Shown: positions 31,156-42,251, counted from the stretch's first letter. The stretch: 64,000 bases of DNA from Thalassospira lucentensis (GCF_032921865.1 NZ_CP136684.1:1098501-1162500), one strand, 5' to 3'. Translations and numbers: made by a program. The notes: generated by a model from the sequence alone, not told the origin.

Positions 31156-32766
31156 ATGCGTTTTGAAATCACCGGGGAAAACAGGGTCGGCATCACGCGG
31201 GACGTCGTCAATGTGCTGGCGGATTTCAAACTCGATATCCGCGCTTTCGAGGTCACAACCCATCATATCTTTGCCGATATCCCGGCAATCCGGCCGGAAC
31301 GTTTTCCGCTGCTGGCCCATCGTTTGATGCAGCTCCCCGGCATCGAGGACGTCAAACCGATTGACCGCCTGCCAACCGAGCGCAGGCGCGCCCAATTGCA
31401 CGCAACCCTTGCCGCCCTTGGTGATCCGGTGATCGCGGTGGATGCCAACGGCCTGATCGCACAGGCCAACCCGGCAGCGCAAAATATCGCAGGCTCCCCC
31501 GATGCGCCGCTGCGCGACCGGCCCTTGGCCGATTTCCTGACCGACCCGGATATTGATGACCTGCGCCAAAGCCATTTCCGCCTGCCGGAACGCGAGGTCA
31601 CGCTGGGCGGGCAGACCTATCTGCTACAGGTCGAACCGATCGGCCATGTCGATGATGGCACCGATGCCGCCGATGACGAACCATGGGGCGGGGTCATGGT
31701 GTTTCACCGCGCCGCGCGCCTTGGCCGCGTCATGACCGCGCTTCAGGATCGCAGCCACACCGGATTTGACGACATCATCGGCCAAAGCAAGGTTTTGGCA
31801 AGGGTCAAGGCACAGGCAAAACGACTGGCATCGGTCGATGCCCCGCTTCTGATCCTCGGCGAAACCGGCACGGGGAAGGAGCTTTTCGCCCGCGCCTGCC
31901 ACCGGGCCAGCAACCGGGCCGATCAGCCGTTTTTGGCCCTTAACTGTGCCGCCATGCCCGAAGGTCTGGCCGAAAGCGAACTGTTTGGCTATGCCGCCGG
32001 GGCCTTTACCAGTGCGCGTCGCGGTGGCAAGCCGGGGCTTCTGGAACTGGCCGATGGCGGCACATTGTTTCTCGATGAAATCGGCGAACTGACACCGTAT
32101 TTACAGGCCAAGCTTTTGCGCGTGTTGCAGGATGGCCGGTTCCGGCGCGTCGGCGGCACGGATGAAATTGCGGTTGATGTCCGCATCATCAGTGCGACCA
32201 ACCGCGACCTTGAAACCATGTCGCATGACGGCACTTTCCGCGAAGACCTTTATTTCCGCCTTAACGTCCTTGGCATCACCCTGCCACCCTTGCGCGACCG
32301 TCGCGAAGACATTGCCGAACTGGCCCTTTATTTCGTCACCCGCACCGCCCAGCAAACCGAACGCCCCACCCCCCATATCGCAAGGGATGCCCTGTCCTGG
32401 CTTGCCAGCCACGACTGGCCCGGCAATGTGCGCGAACTGGAAAACACCCTTTTCCGGGCGGTCGCCCTGCTGGATGGTGACATCCTGACCGCACGCGACC
32501 TGACCACCACCGCAAGCAACCCGCCCGCCACGGCCACGAATGACCCCGACAGACTCCGCGATCCGGCAACCACCGCCCCCGCAACCGACCCGATCAATGC
32601 GGCCATCGCGCAGGGCACACTTGCCGATGGGATCGACATGCTCGAACGTGAAATGCTGATGCGCCTTTACCCGGATTATCCAAGCTCGCGGAAGCTTGCC
32701 GAACGGCTTGGAATCTCGCACACTGCGATTGCCCGCAAGCTTCGCAAATATGGCATTTCCGGTTGA
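31156..32766 (+). CDS. TyrR-like transcriptional regulator (ACT-PAS-AAA+-HTH)
   Basis: 536 residues. Domains in order: an ACT-like amino-acid sensing region (about 1-70, MRFEITGENRVGITRDVVNVLADF), PAS (about 80-170), AAA+ (about 205-430; Walker A GETGTGKE, Walker B GGTLFLDEIGEL, arginine-finger region, RELENTLFRAV), an A/T/P/D-rich linker and a Fis-type HTH at the C terminus (SSRKLAERLGISHTAIARKLRKYGI). The sigma-54 contact loop GAFTGA reads GAFTSA, as expected for TyrR-type proteins that work on sigma-70 promoters. Divergent from mdeA, with three TYR-like boxes between. It probably regulates mdeA and itself in response to an aromatic or sulfur amino acid (inference). Confidence 0.88.
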   Translation: MRFEITGENRVGITRDVVNVLADFKLDIRAFEVTTHHIFADIPAIRPERFPLLAHRLMQLPGIEDVKPIDRLPTERRRAQLHATLAALGDPVIAVDANGLIAQANPAAQNIAGSPDAPLRDRPLADFLTDPDIDDLRQSHFRLPEREVTLGGQTYLLQVEPIGHVDDGTDAADDEPWGGVMVFHRAARLGRVMTALQDRSHTGFDDIIGQSKVLARVKAQAKRLASVDAPLLILGETGTGKELFARACHRASNRADQPFLALNCAAMPEGLAESELFGYAAGAFTSARRGGKPGLLELADGGTLFLDEIGELTPYLQAKLLRVLQDGRFRRVGGTDEIAVDVRIISATNRDLETMSHDGTFREDLYFRLNVLGITLPPLRDRREDIAELALYFVTRTAQQTERPTPHIARDALSWLASHDWPGNVRELENTLFRAVALLDGDILTARDLTTTASNPPATATNDPDRLRDPATTAPATDPINAAIAQGTLADGIDMLEREMLMRLYPDYPSSRKLAERLGISHTAIARKLRKYGISG

Positions 32767-32801
32767 TCTTGCCTCCCATGTTGCATTGCGGCATGATCCA
32801 T

Positions 32802-33066
32802 AGGGTCAGGACTCATTAATTTGATTGAAATGGTCAATCAGATTTGTGCGGATACGCGAAGCAAAATCGCAGGAAGATATTTATCTTTCAAGGTTTTGCG
32901 ACAAAGTAGCCCGTGCAAATCCGATTGATCCGAAGGACAGGTGCTATATTTGCGAACTCCGGCGTCAAATCCCTTGTTCGGGATGCCGACCCGCACGGCG
33001 GGCTTTTCCTTGGATTTCGCAAATATAACACCTGCCATTACAATCAAATTAATGAGTCCTGACCCT
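32802..33066. mobile_element. 265-bp MITE-like palindromic element with perfect 26-bp terminal inverted repeats
   Basis: The ends at 32802-32827 (AGGGTCAGGACTCATTAATT...) and 33041-33066 are perfect reverse complements. A second nested inverted repeat, 22 of 25 matching, pairs 32936-32960 with 33012-33036, and the central loop holds further small hairpins. There is no coding potential and no clear target-site duplication. It fills most of the gap between the TyrR-like gene and bdhA, leaving only 44 bp before the bdhA ATG. It resembles a non-autonomous derivative of an insertion sequence; the parent family is not identified. Confidence 0.7.
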
Positions 33067-33110
33067 CACTTAACAAGAGGAACAACTCCTCACCCACAGG
33101 GAGAAACATC

Positions 33111-33896
33111 ATGCTGACAGGCAAATGCGCACTTGTTACCGGATCGACCAGCGGCATCGGCCTTGCGATGGCCAAGGCCCTTGCAGGGGCCGGGGCGGAT
33201 GTCATGCTGAACGGCTTTGGCGACAAGGACGAAATCGAGGCCACCCGCAAATCGCTTGAAACCGAATTTGGCGTGACCGCGCATTACAATGGCGCGGACC
33301 TCTCCAAACCCGACCAGATCAAAGCGATGATGAAAGATGCCGCCGCAAAATTCGGCGGTGGTGCCGATATCCTGATCAACAATGCCGGCATTCAATACAC
33401 CGCCCTGATCGAGGATTTCCCGCCGGAAAAATGGGACGCGATCATTGCGATCAACCTGACCTCGGCCTTTCACACAACGCGCTTTGCCCTGCCGAACATG
33501 AAAAAGAAAAACTGGGGCCGGATCATCAATACCGCCTCCGCGCACGGGCTTGTCGCATCGGTGCAAAAGGCCGCCTATGTCGCGGCCAAGCACGGCATCA
33601 TGGGTCTGACCAAGGTCACAGCCCTTGAAACCGCCGAAAGCGGCATCACAGCCAATTCAATCTGCCCGGGCTGGGTCCGCACCGAACTGGTCGAACGCCA
33701 GATCGAAGCCAAGGCCAAGGAAGGCGGCATTTCCGTCGAACAGGCCGCAACCAATCTGGTCTCGGACAAACACCCGTCCAAACAGTTCGTCACCCCCGAA
33801 CAGATCGGCCAGACCGCGCTATTCCTGTGCTCGGACGCCGCATCCCAAATGACCGGCACACATATGTCGGTCGATGGTGGCTGGACCGCACAGTAA
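33111..33896 (+). CDS. bdhA: D-3-hydroxybutyrate dehydrogenase
   Basis: 261 residues, a short-chain dehydrogenase that interconverts 3-hydroxybutyrate and acetoacetate with NAD in PHB/ketone-body metabolism. Seen: the TGSTSGIGLAMA Rossmann motif at the N terminus, NNAG at about 88, the catalytic S...YVAAKHG (Tyr and Lys near 155), NSICPGWVRTELV, and the typical C-terminal DGGWTAQ of bacterial BdhA. GGGAG lies 7 nt before the ATG. Its promoter must lie within or immediately after the MITE-like element upstream. Confidence 0.93.
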   Translation: MLTGKCALVTGSTSGIGLAMAKALAGAGADVMLNGFGDKDEIEATRKSLETEFGVTAHYNGADLSKPDQIKAMMKDAAAKFGGGADILINNAGIQYTALIEDFPPEKWDAIIAINLTSAFHTTRFALPNMKKKNWGRIINTASAHGLVASVQKAAYVAAKHGIMGLTKVTALETAESGITANSICPGWVRTELVERQIEAKAKEGGISVEQAATNLVSDKHPSKQFVTPEQIGQTALFLCSDAASQMTGTHMSVDGGWTAQ

Positions 33897-33912
33897 AGCT
33901 TTCATGCAGCTA

Positions 33913-33975
33913 TTTTGACACCGAACGGTATCATTTCCTCGATTTCAGGGTAAATGGAACCGTTCGGTGACAAAA
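33913..33975. repeat. Large imperfect inverted repeat between bdhA and a convergent LysR gene
   Basis: TTTTGACACCGAACGGT (33913-33929) pairs with 33959-33975 with one mismatch, separated by 29 nt. The arms start with TTTT and end with AAAA, the reverse of a classical terminator, but the position between two converging genes still suggests transcript-end formation or 3'-end protection. Confidence 0.5.
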
Positions 33976-36077
<2,102 letters not shown>

Positions 36078-36102
36078 GACCGTCCAGCTTCATACAATAA
36101 AA

Positions 36103-36133
36103 CCGCCTTGCCGGTAAAATTCCGGCAAGGCGG
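36103..36133 (+). promoter_or_regulatory. Intercistronic hairpin between frmA and the S-formylglutathione hydrolase gene
   Basis: A perfect 12-bp stem CCGCCTTGCCGG/CCGGCAAGGCGG with a 7-nt loop and no downstream U-run on the plus strand. It probably stabilises or partly attenuates the two-gene transcript. Confidence 0.5.
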
Positions 36134-36150
36134 GCGAACGGGAGAATAAA

Positions 36151-37008
36151 ATGGGCATTGAAAATTCGTCCAGCAACAAGGTATTCGGCGGCTGGCACAA
36201 ACAATATACCCATCGGTCCGATGTGCTGGGCTGCGATATGCGGTTTGCCATCTTCCTGCCGCGTCAGGCGGGCAAGGGCAACCGTGTGCCGGTGATGTAC
36301 TGGCTCTCGGGACTGACCTGCACGGATGAAAACTTCATGCAGAAGGCCGGCGCGTTTCGCATCGCAAGCGAACTTGGCATTGCCATCGTCGCCCCCGACA
36401 CCAGCCCGCGTGGCGACCATGTGCCTGACGACGAAGAAGAAGCCTATGACTTCGGCAAGGGCGCCGGTTTTTACGTCAACGCGACGCAGGAACCCTGGGC
36501 GCGCAATTACCGCATGTATGATTATGTGACCCGGGAGCTTCCGGCCCTTGTCCGTGATCATTTCCCGATTTCCGATGATGCGGTGATTTCCGGCCATTCG
36601 ATGGGCGGGCACGGTGCGCTGATGATCGCGCTTAAAAATCCGGGCATGTTCAAATCGGTGACGGCCTTTTCGCCGATTTCAAACCCGATCAATTGCCCGT
36701 GGGGCCAGAAGGCGCTTGGCAATTATCTCGGCGATGACAAATCCGTCTGGAAACAGTGGGACAGCTCCGAACTGATGAAGGCCGCCACCGCCAAGGATGC
36801 GCAAACCCCTGCCCTTGTCGATCAGGGCGATGCCGATGGTTTCCTTGCCGAGCAGCTTAAACCCGATACGCTTTTTGCCGCCGCAAGCCACGCCGGTTAT
36901 CCGCTGAACCTGCGCATGCAGGAAGGCTACGACCATAGCTATTACTTCATCGCGAGCTTTATCGAAGACCATCTGCGTTTCCACGCGTGGCATCTTGGTA
37001 TCGCCTGA
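36151..37008 (+). CDS. fghA: S-formylglutathione hydrolase
   Basis: 285 residues, an esterase-D-type alpha/beta hydrolase that releases formate and glutathione from S-formylglutathione and so completes formaldehyde detoxification. Seen: the nucleophile elbow [11 protein letters not shown] (Ser about residue 150), the N-terminal [17 protein letters not shown] and the C-terminal catalytic histidine in [25 protein letters not shown] lies about 9 nt upstream of the ATG. A strong terminator follows at 37049-37094, so frmA-fghA form a two-gene unit. Confidence 0.95.
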   Translation: MGIENSSSNKVFGGWHKQYTHRSDVLGCDMRFAIFLPRQAGKGNRVPVMYWLSGLTCTDENFMQKAGAFRIASELGIAIVAPDTSPRGDHVPDDEEEAYDFGKGAGFYVNATQEPWARNYRMYDYVTRELPALVRDHFPISDDAVISGHSMGGHGALMIALKNPGMFKSVTAFSPISNPINCPWGQKALGNYLGDDKSVWKQWDSSELMKAATAKDAQTPALVDQGDADGFLAEQLKPDTLFAAASHAGYPLNLRMQEGYDHSYYFIASFIEDHLRFHAWHLGIA

Positions 37009-37048
37009 GATCAGGTAACCGCACAGAACCCGCACCCAAGCGGTTTTC

Positions 37049-37094
37049 ACCCGGCACGCGCCTCGTCCCTGTAGGCGTGCCGGGTCTTTTTTTT
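37049..37094 (+). terminator. Rho-independent terminator of frmA-fghA
   Basis: A 10-bp GC-rich stem ACCCGGCACG/CGTGCCGGGT followed by CTTTTTTTT on the plus strand. Confidence 0.9.
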
Positions 37095-37100
37095 GGAAGA

Positions 37101-37703
37101 TTAATCCGGGTCGAAGCTGCGCGCATCAATGGCATCGGCCACATCATCCGCCGTTTTAAGCGTGCGGATGATCAGTGGCACCACAAGCGCCAGCACCGAT
37201 TTATCAAGCCCGCGCGCCCGTTGCGCATCGCGGATTTCATGACCGATTTGCGCAATCACCGGGATAAATCGCAACACCATCGAAAAGGCCAGACTGACCT
37301 TTTCCGGGTTCACCCCAAACCGCGCCAGCGGCCTCATCGCCCGCTCCAGCGCGGCCAGCATGTCGGACGTTCTGGTCGTCAGGGTGACAAGCCCGGCGAA
37401 GGTAACAATCGCGGCTAGCCGGAAAATCACCACAAGCCCCGCCTGCCAGTCATTGAGCCAAAGCTGCACGGCAAAGAACAGAACCAGCAACCACAATATC
37501 GGCCTGATCTGCCCCCAAAGGATGCGGGGACCAAAACCCGAAGCCGGATACAGGACAAAAACCGTCACCAGCACCATGGCCAGAACCGGCCAGTCAGGGA
37601 TCAGAAAAACACCGGTCCCCAGCAGCACAAGGGCAAGCACCTTTAACCCCGCCGCCGCGCGGTGCAGGGCGGAATTGCCATCGATGTAAAGTCCGGCAAT
37701 CAC
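37101..37703 (-). CDS. bioN: Biotin ECF transporter T component
   Basis: 200 residues. It is the EcfT/CbiQ-type coupling membrane protein that joins the ATPase to the substrate-binding S component. Four to five membrane segments lie in residues 15-115. The cytoplasmic coupling helices carry the conserved ARG-type motif in [12 protein letters not shown] (about residue 165). Its start overlaps the bioM stop by 4 bp. Identification as BioN rests on the adjoining bioM and bioY genes; on its own it would be called CbiQ-like. Confidence 0.88.
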   Translation of the reverse strand: MIAGLYIDGNSALHRAAAGLKVLALVLLGTGVFLIPDWPVLAMVLVTVFVLYPASGFGPRILWGQIRPILWLLVLFFAVQLWLNDWQAGLVVIFRLAAIVTFAGLVTLTTRTSDMLAALERAMRPLARFGVNPEKVSLAFSMVLRFIPVIAQIGHEIRDAQRARGLDKSVLALVVPLIIRTLKTADDVADAIDARSFDPD

Positions 37704-38374
37704 GCCATCATCTCCCGATAGCGGGGAATGGCGATGGCCGGGACATCATCACAGGCGATCCGGCCATTTTCAAACACCAGCACCCGGTCATAACCGGCAA
37801 TCAGATCAAGGTCATGGGAAACCGTAATCACGGTCTGATCCAGTTCGGCAATCGCGCGTTCGACCCGGTTGCGATTACGCAGGTCAAGCAACGTGGTCGG
37901 TTCGTCAAAGATGACGTAACGCGGTGCCATCACCAGCACACCGGAAATCGCCAGAAGCTGCTTCTGGCCCCCGCTTAACAGATGGCTGGGATGATTGCGA
38001 AATTCCGACAGGCCATAGCGTGCAAGGATCTCGTCGATACGACGGTCAATCTCGTCCTTTGGCAGTTTCAACGCCTTCAGGCCAAAGGCGATGTCTTCTT
38101 CGACCACCGGATAGACGATCTGGTTATCCGGGTTCTGAAAAACAAAACCGACATGGCGGCGCAATTTGCGCCCGTCCTTGGCGGCGTCGAAATCATCGAC
38201 CCGCACAATCCCCGACGATGCCACCTGAAGCCCGTTCAGCAGCCGGACAAACGTGCTTTTGCCCGATCCATTGGCCCCGACAATCCCGATCCGCTTTTCG
38301 CAAAGTGACAGTGAAATATCGTCAAGCACGCGACGCTGATCGAATTCCACGGTGACATTTTCAAGCGTGATCAT
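37700..38374 (-). CDS. bioM: Biotin ECF transporter ATPase
   Basis: 224 residues from the ATG at 38374 ([11 protein letters not shown]); a TTG five codons earlier is a less likely start. It is a single ABC domain with Walker [11 protein letters not shown]-loop [10 protein letters not shown], signature LSGGQKQ, Walker [13 protein letters not shown] and switch His SHDLDL. The VFQNPDNQ motif is typical of energy-coupling-factor ATPases. It powers biotin uptake together with BioN and BioY. Confidence 0.9.
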   Translation of the reverse strand: MITLENVTVEFDQRRVLDDISLSLCEKRIGIVGANGSGKSTFVRLLNGLQVASSGIVRVDDFDAAKDGRKLRRHVGFVFQNPDNQIVYPVVEEDIAFGLKALKLPKDEIDRRIDEILARYGLSEFRNHPSHLLSGGQKQLLAISGVLVMAPRYVIFDEPTTLLDLRNRNRVERAIAELDQTVITVSHDLDLIAGYDRVLVFENGRIACDDVPAIAIPRYREMMA

Positions 38375-38412
38375 CGGCACCCGGCACAAAATTTCAGACA
38401 GGGAATAACAGC

Positions 38413-38438
38413 AAAAGGCGCGATCTGATGACCGCGCC
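38413..38438 (-). terminator. Terminator or attenuator between bioY and bioM
   Basis: On the minus strand GGCGCG-N10-CGCGCC is followed by TTTTGC. It lies between the bioY stop and the bioM start, so bioMN may be transcribed by readthrough at a lower level. Confidence 0.6.
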
Positions 38439-38448
38439 CCATCAAAAC

Positions 38449-38997
38449 CTAGCGTGCCTTGGAAATCAAGGGATAGGCACGGCGCACGGCAAGGCAGGCA
38501 GCCGTCGCAATCGCAACCTTGATCACATCACCAATCAGGAACGGTGCGGCACCAACGGTCGCCTTCCAGTAACTGATTTCAACAACGATGCTGACCCAAA
38601 GATTGCCAATCGCATACAGGACAACAATCCCGCCAATCGCGATCGACAATGCCGCGTTAACGACATTCAGCCTGTCCCAGAATTTTTCAATCAGCAGGCC
38701 GATCACAAAGGCTGCAATCACCCAGCCAACGATAAAGCCGCCCGTCGCCCCCAGAAGAACGCCAAAACCACCGCGACCACCCGACAGAAGCGGCAGGCCA
38801 AGCGCAACCAGCACAACAAACAGCAGGATCGAAAGCCCGCCACGACGCGCCCCCAAAATCGCCCCGGCCAGCATCGGTCCCAACGATTGCGCGGTCACCG
38901 GCACCCCGGTAATCGGCAGGGTGATGGGTGGAAACAGCCCAAGCACGGCAGTCACAGCCGCAAACAGCGCGATATAGACGATATCTTTGGTGTTCAT
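38449..38997 (-). CDS. bioY: Biotin ECF transporter S component
   Basis: 182 residues from the ATG at 38997, with GGAAGG about 11 nt upstream. A six-helix membrane protein of the BioY family: the N-terminal [39 protein letters not shown] is its signature region, followed by [20 protein letters not shown]. It binds biotin with high affinity and works alone or with BioMN, encoded next. I found no BioR-type TTATnnATAA operator upstream. Confidence 0.93.
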   Translation of the reverse strand: MNTKDIVYIALFAAVTAVLGLFPPITLPITGVPVTAQSLGPMLAGAILGARRGGLSILLFVVLVALGLPLLSGGRGGFGVLLGATGGFIVGWVIAAFVIGLLIEKFWDRLNVVNAALSIAIGGIVVLYAIGNLWVSIVVEISYWKATVGAAPFLIGDVIKVAIATAACLAVRRAYPLISKAR

Positions 38998-39282
38998 GAT
39001 TTCACGATCCTTCCTTCCCGTTCTCCCCGACGGTGATGGCACAAGCCCCGACACATCACCGTTCGTTTTCCGGTCCTCCCGACCGGTTCAACGGCCGAAG
39101 GGATAGCCGCAAAACCGCAGATCGCAAAGCAAAATGACGCTTCATTCCCATCAGGACATGATCAGAATCGCCTAATAATATTTTGGTTTCAAAAGCTTGC
39201 CGCGGATCAAACAGCATCACATGCCGGACCGCAGACAGCCGATGACCGATGCGACGGCAAGGCCCCCCACCCAAAACCGAGC

Positions 39283-39830
39283 TTCCCGCAATCAGGTAAG
39301 TCCGACAAACCTTGGGCTTTCGCATCCTCGCCCAACCGGGCGCAGACAGCGCCGCTGACAAGGCCGCCTTCGGACGAACAACTCGCTCCAGTCGCTTTCG
39401 GCAATGGTGACACTTCCCGCAACCGATGGAGCCCGGAGACACATCTCGGGCGTCTGCCATCCTCGCCAGCAGACGACCTTCGGGCTCTCGATCCGCTCCG
39501 ATCACTCCCGGCCATGTCGGCATTTCCGGCAACCGATGAAGCCCGGACACATCTCGGGCATCTGCCATCCTCGCCAGCAGACGACCTTCGGGCTCTCGAT
39601 CCGCTCCGATCACTCCCGGCCATGTCAACATTTCCGGCAACAGACGAAGCCCGGACAAACCTCGGGCGTTCGCCATCCTCGCCAACTGACGGCCTTCTGG
39701 CCCACCACCCGCTCCGGTCATCTTCGGCAATGGCGGCCTTCACGCAACCGATGGAGCCCGGACACACTTCGGGCGCACGGCCCCCACTGGTCCTCCATCG
39801 ACGGGCCACAGCCAACCGCTGCCCCCTGCT
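39283..39830. repeat. Five degenerate tandem repeats of about 108-131 bp
   Basis: Units begin near 39283, 39414, 39524, 39632 and 39739. The core reads CCGGCAACCGATGAAGCCCGG, then ACACATCTCGGGC, GCCATCCTCGCCAGCAGACG and ACCTTCGGGCTCTCGATCC. Units at 39524 and 39632 are almost identical. Because the repeat is GC-rich, several frames on both strands stay open (a minus-strand frame would encode about 36-residue repeats containing WPGVIGADREPEGRLLARMA), but none has a clear ribosome site or known domain. I treat it as a non-coding or undetermined repeat array. The whole stretch 38998-40290 has no confident protein gene. Confidence 0.7.
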
Positions 39831-40049
39831 GCCATTACTGCCGCTCCCGGCAAATCTAACGCTCCTTTTCCAACAAGACGCACCTCTCCCGTCATGACAA
39901 ATGACCGGGTTAGTCCCCTTAGTCCTTGTGCAGAAAGCCGCCATAATGGCTCCGCCATCCGCCGGTCAATATTCTACGGATCACCCCGTCGCCCTGCCTC
40001 AATCCTTGCCGCTGCATCCTGATCACCTCTTTCATCCGGCCCCAAACGC

Positions 40050-40112
40050 AAAAACCCGCGAGGCTCAAGGCCTCGCGGGTTTCGGTCCGGGCGGTTTTCT
40101 CCCGTTGACTTT
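40050..40112 (-). ncRNA. Candidate short transcript between a LexA-type box and a strong terminator
   Basis: On the minus strand a possible promoter (TTGATT inside the LexA-type box, 17 nt, CATAAG) is followed by about 60 nt ending at the 13-bp hairpin and U-run at 40051-40082. No open reading frame with a start codon fits. It could be a small RNA or the leader of something downstream. This is inference from sequence signals only. Confidence 0.25.
40051..40082 (-). terminator. Strong bidirectional terminator hairpin
   Basis: A perfect 13-bp stem AAACCCGCGAGGC/GCCTCGCGGGTTT with a 5-nt loop. The minus strand ends in TTTT and the plus strand in TTT. Confidence 0.8.
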
Positions 40113-40133
40113 TCTCTTATGCCATAATTAAAA

Positions 40134-40148
40134 GAACAAATCAAGAAC
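40134..40148 (-). promoter_or_regulatory. LexA (SOS) box of the alphaproteobacterial type
   Basis: The minus strand reads GTTCTTGATTTGTTC, an exact GTTC-N7-GTTC. An 8-bp inverted repeat (AACTTTTT/AAAAAGTT, 40146-40163) adjoins it. No standard SOS gene is next to it. Confidence 0.6.
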
Positions 40149-40223
40149 TTTTTGAAAAAAGTTTTATATGCAGTCCGCGCACGCGGCTATCGTCCGTACT
40201 CAACCTTCCGACCAAATAGCTCA

Positions 40224-40248
40224 GGCCCGGCCATTTTCAGACCGGGCC
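40224..40248 (-). terminator. Possible end-of-operon hairpin after ureG
   Basis: GGCCCGG-N11-CCGGGCC, 43 bp past the ureG stop, with only a weak T-containing tail on the minus strand. Confidence 0.35.
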
Positions 40249-40290
40249 CGTGTGCTCCCGTCATCCGGTAATATTGCGTCCAGATCCCCA

Positions 40291-40911
40291 TCAGGACGCT
40301 GCGGATTGACGGAGCCCCCCTGTCTCGATGATGAAATTCTTGACGTCTTCAAGGCCATCCATCGCCTTGAGATTGGTAAACAGGAACGGACGGGTGCCGC
40401 GCATTTTTCTGGCATCGCGGTCCATCACCCCCAGATCCGCCCCGACAAGCGGTGCCAGATCGGTTTTGTTGATCACCAGCAGATCGGACCGCGTGATGCC
40501 AGGCCCCCCTTTGCGCGGGATTTTGTCGCCCGCTGAAACGTCGATGACATAGATGGTGATATCGGCCAGTTCCGGCGAAAAGGTCGCCGACAGGTTATCA
40601 CCACCCAATTCAATAAAGATCGCTTCAAGCCCCGGATGTTTGGCGCTCATATCCTCGACCGCGGCAAGGTTGATCGATGCATCTTCGCGAATGGCGGTGT
40701 GCGGGCAGCCACCCGTTTCAACACCGGCAATACGGTCCGCGGCCAATGCCCCCGACCGGGTCATGAATTCGGCATCCTCGCGGGTGTAAATATCATTGGT
40801 GATCGCGGCGATATTGAACTCGTCGCGCATGGCCTTGCACAGCCGTTCCAGAAGGGCGGTTTTGCCCGAACCAACCGGGCCACCGATACCAATGCGAAGG
40901 GGTGAGCTCAT
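40291..40911 (-). CDS. ureG: Urease accessory GTPase
   Basis: 206 residues. A SIMIBI GTPase that with UreD, UreF and UreE inserts nickel into urease. Seen: P-loop [12 protein letters not shown] (about residues 8-18), [12 protein letters not shown], the nickel/zinc CPH motif in [30 protein letters not shown] and the guanine-specific NKTD ([10 protein letters not shown]). Its ATG overlaps the ureF stop (ATGA). It is the last gene of ureDABCEFG. Confidence 0.97.
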   Translation of the reverse strand: MSSPLRIGIGGPVGSGKTALLERLCKAMRDEFNIAAITNDIYTREDAEFMTRSGALAADRIAGVETGGCPHTAIREDASINLAAVEDMSAKHPGLEAIFIELGGDNLSATFSPELADITIYVIDVSAGDKIPRKGGPGITRSDLLVINKTDLAPLVGADLGVMDRDARKMRGTRPFLFTNLKAMDGLEDVKNFIIETGGLRQSAAS

Positions 40912-41633
40912 GATCTGAAAAGCCTCGTATATTGGGTTTCGTGTTTCATCGACGTCCAGTCAACCATCGGGGCCGCCGCCCCAAGATTGACCGGATCGGT
41001 ATTCATCGCGGTTTCGGTCGCCATCGCCACCGCCTTGTCAAGGGACGCCAGGGTCCGCACACCATCGGTCTGCCCCAACGGCACCAGACGCACCGCACTT
41101 GACACCAGATTGGCCGCCATCGCGTGCAAAAACGCGCTCAGCGCATCACGCAGCGGCACATCCGCCTCGGCCGCGGCAATACCAACCGCAACCGGATAGG
41201 ACGGCAGGCGGTCATCATCGCGCATTCGTTTTGCCCAGAGGGTCAAAATGCCATCGCCCCAGACCTTTTGGGCGGTCGAGACAAAGGCACGCCCCTGTGC
41301 GGTTGCCTCCAGCGCCATTTCAGCCGTCCCGCGCCAGCAATCGGCATCAACCCCGATATCAAAAAGCGCGTCCAGGTCCTCCGCACGCGCCGCGCGCCAT
41401 GCGGCACAGAACAGCACCGCATCAATCCGCCCCGCACCGAATTCCAGAACCCCCTCGATCCAGGTTGTCAGGCTCTCGGCACTGATGACCCGGCGATCCT
41501 CGACCGCGTATTCAACACCGTGGGAATAGGTATAGGCACCGACCGGGAATGACGGGCTAAGCCATGTCATCAACCGCATCAGGCCACCCGGCGTCAGGTT
41601 GGCGGGGGAACGGGGATCAAGATCAGTGGTCAT
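40908..41633 (-). CDS. ureF: Urease accessory protein UreF
   Basis: 241 residues from the ATG at 41633. Reading upstream in this frame is only a shadow of the His-rich ureE tail. All-helical scaffold that recruits UreG to the UreD-urease complex. Family signatures [25 protein letters not shown] at the N terminus and [25 protein letters not shown] near the C terminus. The first 11 bases overlap the 3' end of ureE. Confidence 0.95.
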   Translation of the reverse strand: MTTDLDPRSPANLTPGGLMRLMTWLSPSFPVGAYTYSHGVEYAVEDRRVISAESLTTWIEGVLEFGAGRIDAVLFCAAWRAARAEDLDALFDIGVDADCWRGTAEMALEATAQGRAFVSTAQKVWGDGILTLWAKRMRDDDRLPSYPVAVGIAAAEADVPLRDALSAFLHAMAANLVSSAVRLVPLGQTDGVRTLASLDKAVAMATETAMNTDPVNLGAAAPMVDWTSMKHETQYTRLFRS

Positions 41634-42240
41634 GCGGCTCCCCGATTGCATGGGCGTGCGCATGAGAATGGGAATGCCCGTGAGAATGCGCATGGCTATG
41701 GTCATGGCCGTGATCATGCCGGTGGTCATGATTGTGATCGTCATGATCATGCGGGTCTTCGAAATGATCATTGCCGTGGCTGTGCCCGTGGCCGCCACCG
41801 CCCAGCCCGTGATAGGCCCCATTTAGCGGATCGAACGGGGCGACTTCGGCAAAAACAACACCGCCCAATCCCTGGACCATATCGCGCATGACATGATCAT
41901 CAATGATGCGAAGCCGCCCGTCTTTCAGGACCTGAAGCGGGGTATGACGGTTGCCGATATGCCATGCCAGTTTGGCCGCCGCAATCGGGCCGGAACAGGT
42001 GATGGTCAGGACGTCCTCGGCAGCCGCCCGCACCACGATCACCCCGCCATCCACCAGACGCAACTTATCCCCATCCCCCAACCGCACCGCATGCGGAAGA
42101 TCAAGCAGGAACGCATCCCCGGCATCATCCATCAGCCGGATGCGCCGCCGGTGACGGTCGGCAAAGGCAAGTGTTACCGTACCGCGCACTTCGGATGTGT
42201 CGGACTGGCTGACCGGGATATGTTCAATGGCGCGACGCAT
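41623..42240 (-). CDS. ureE: Urease nickel metallochaperone with long His-rich tail
   Basis: 205 residues. An N-terminal peptide-binding domain (RHRRRIRLMDDAGDAFLLDLP) and a ferredoxin-like nickel-binding domain (AWHIGNRHTPLQV) are followed by a C-terminal tail, about residues 150-205, in which H, D, G and S dominate (many HxH and HDH motifs). Such tails store several nickel ions. The tail is longer than in many UreE proteins and spans a low-complexity DNA stretch (41640-41800). UreE delivers nickel to UreG. Confidence 0.95.
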   Translation of the reverse strand: MRRAIEHIPVSQSDTSEVRGTVTLAFADRHRRRIRLMDDAGDAFLLDLPHAVRLGDGDKLRLVDGGVIVVRAAAEDVLTITCSGPIAAAKLAWHIGNRHTPLQVLKDGRLRIIDDHVMRDMVQGLGGVVFAEVAPFDPLNGAYHGLGGGGHGHSHGNDHFEDPHDHDDHNHDHRHDHGHDHSHAHSHGHSHSHAHAHAIGEPHDH

Positions 42241-42251
42241 GATCCGGGCTC

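Noticed and set aside
32825-33047. Short open frames on both strands inside the MITE-like element
   Set aside because: They coincide with the inverted repeats and have no ribosome site; no transposase motif is present.
39283-39830. Considered a CRISPR array
   Set aside because: Repeat units exceed 100 bp, are directly adjacent and degenerate, and there are no unique spacers or cas genes.
39056-39944. Overlapping minus-strand open frames of 224 and 245 codons
   Set aside because: They run through the tandem repeat array in two frames, lack clear ribosome sites and known domains, and reading frames shift between repeat units. Kept only as a repeat feature.
40180-40250. Considered a tRNA-like fold after the LexA-type box
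   Set aside because: No acceptor stem, TPsiC sequence or anticodon arm could be drawn; only a 7-bp hairpin is supported.
40168-40536. A plus-strand frame overlapping the ureG 3' end
   Set aside because: More than half is antisense to ureG and the translation has no recognisable features.
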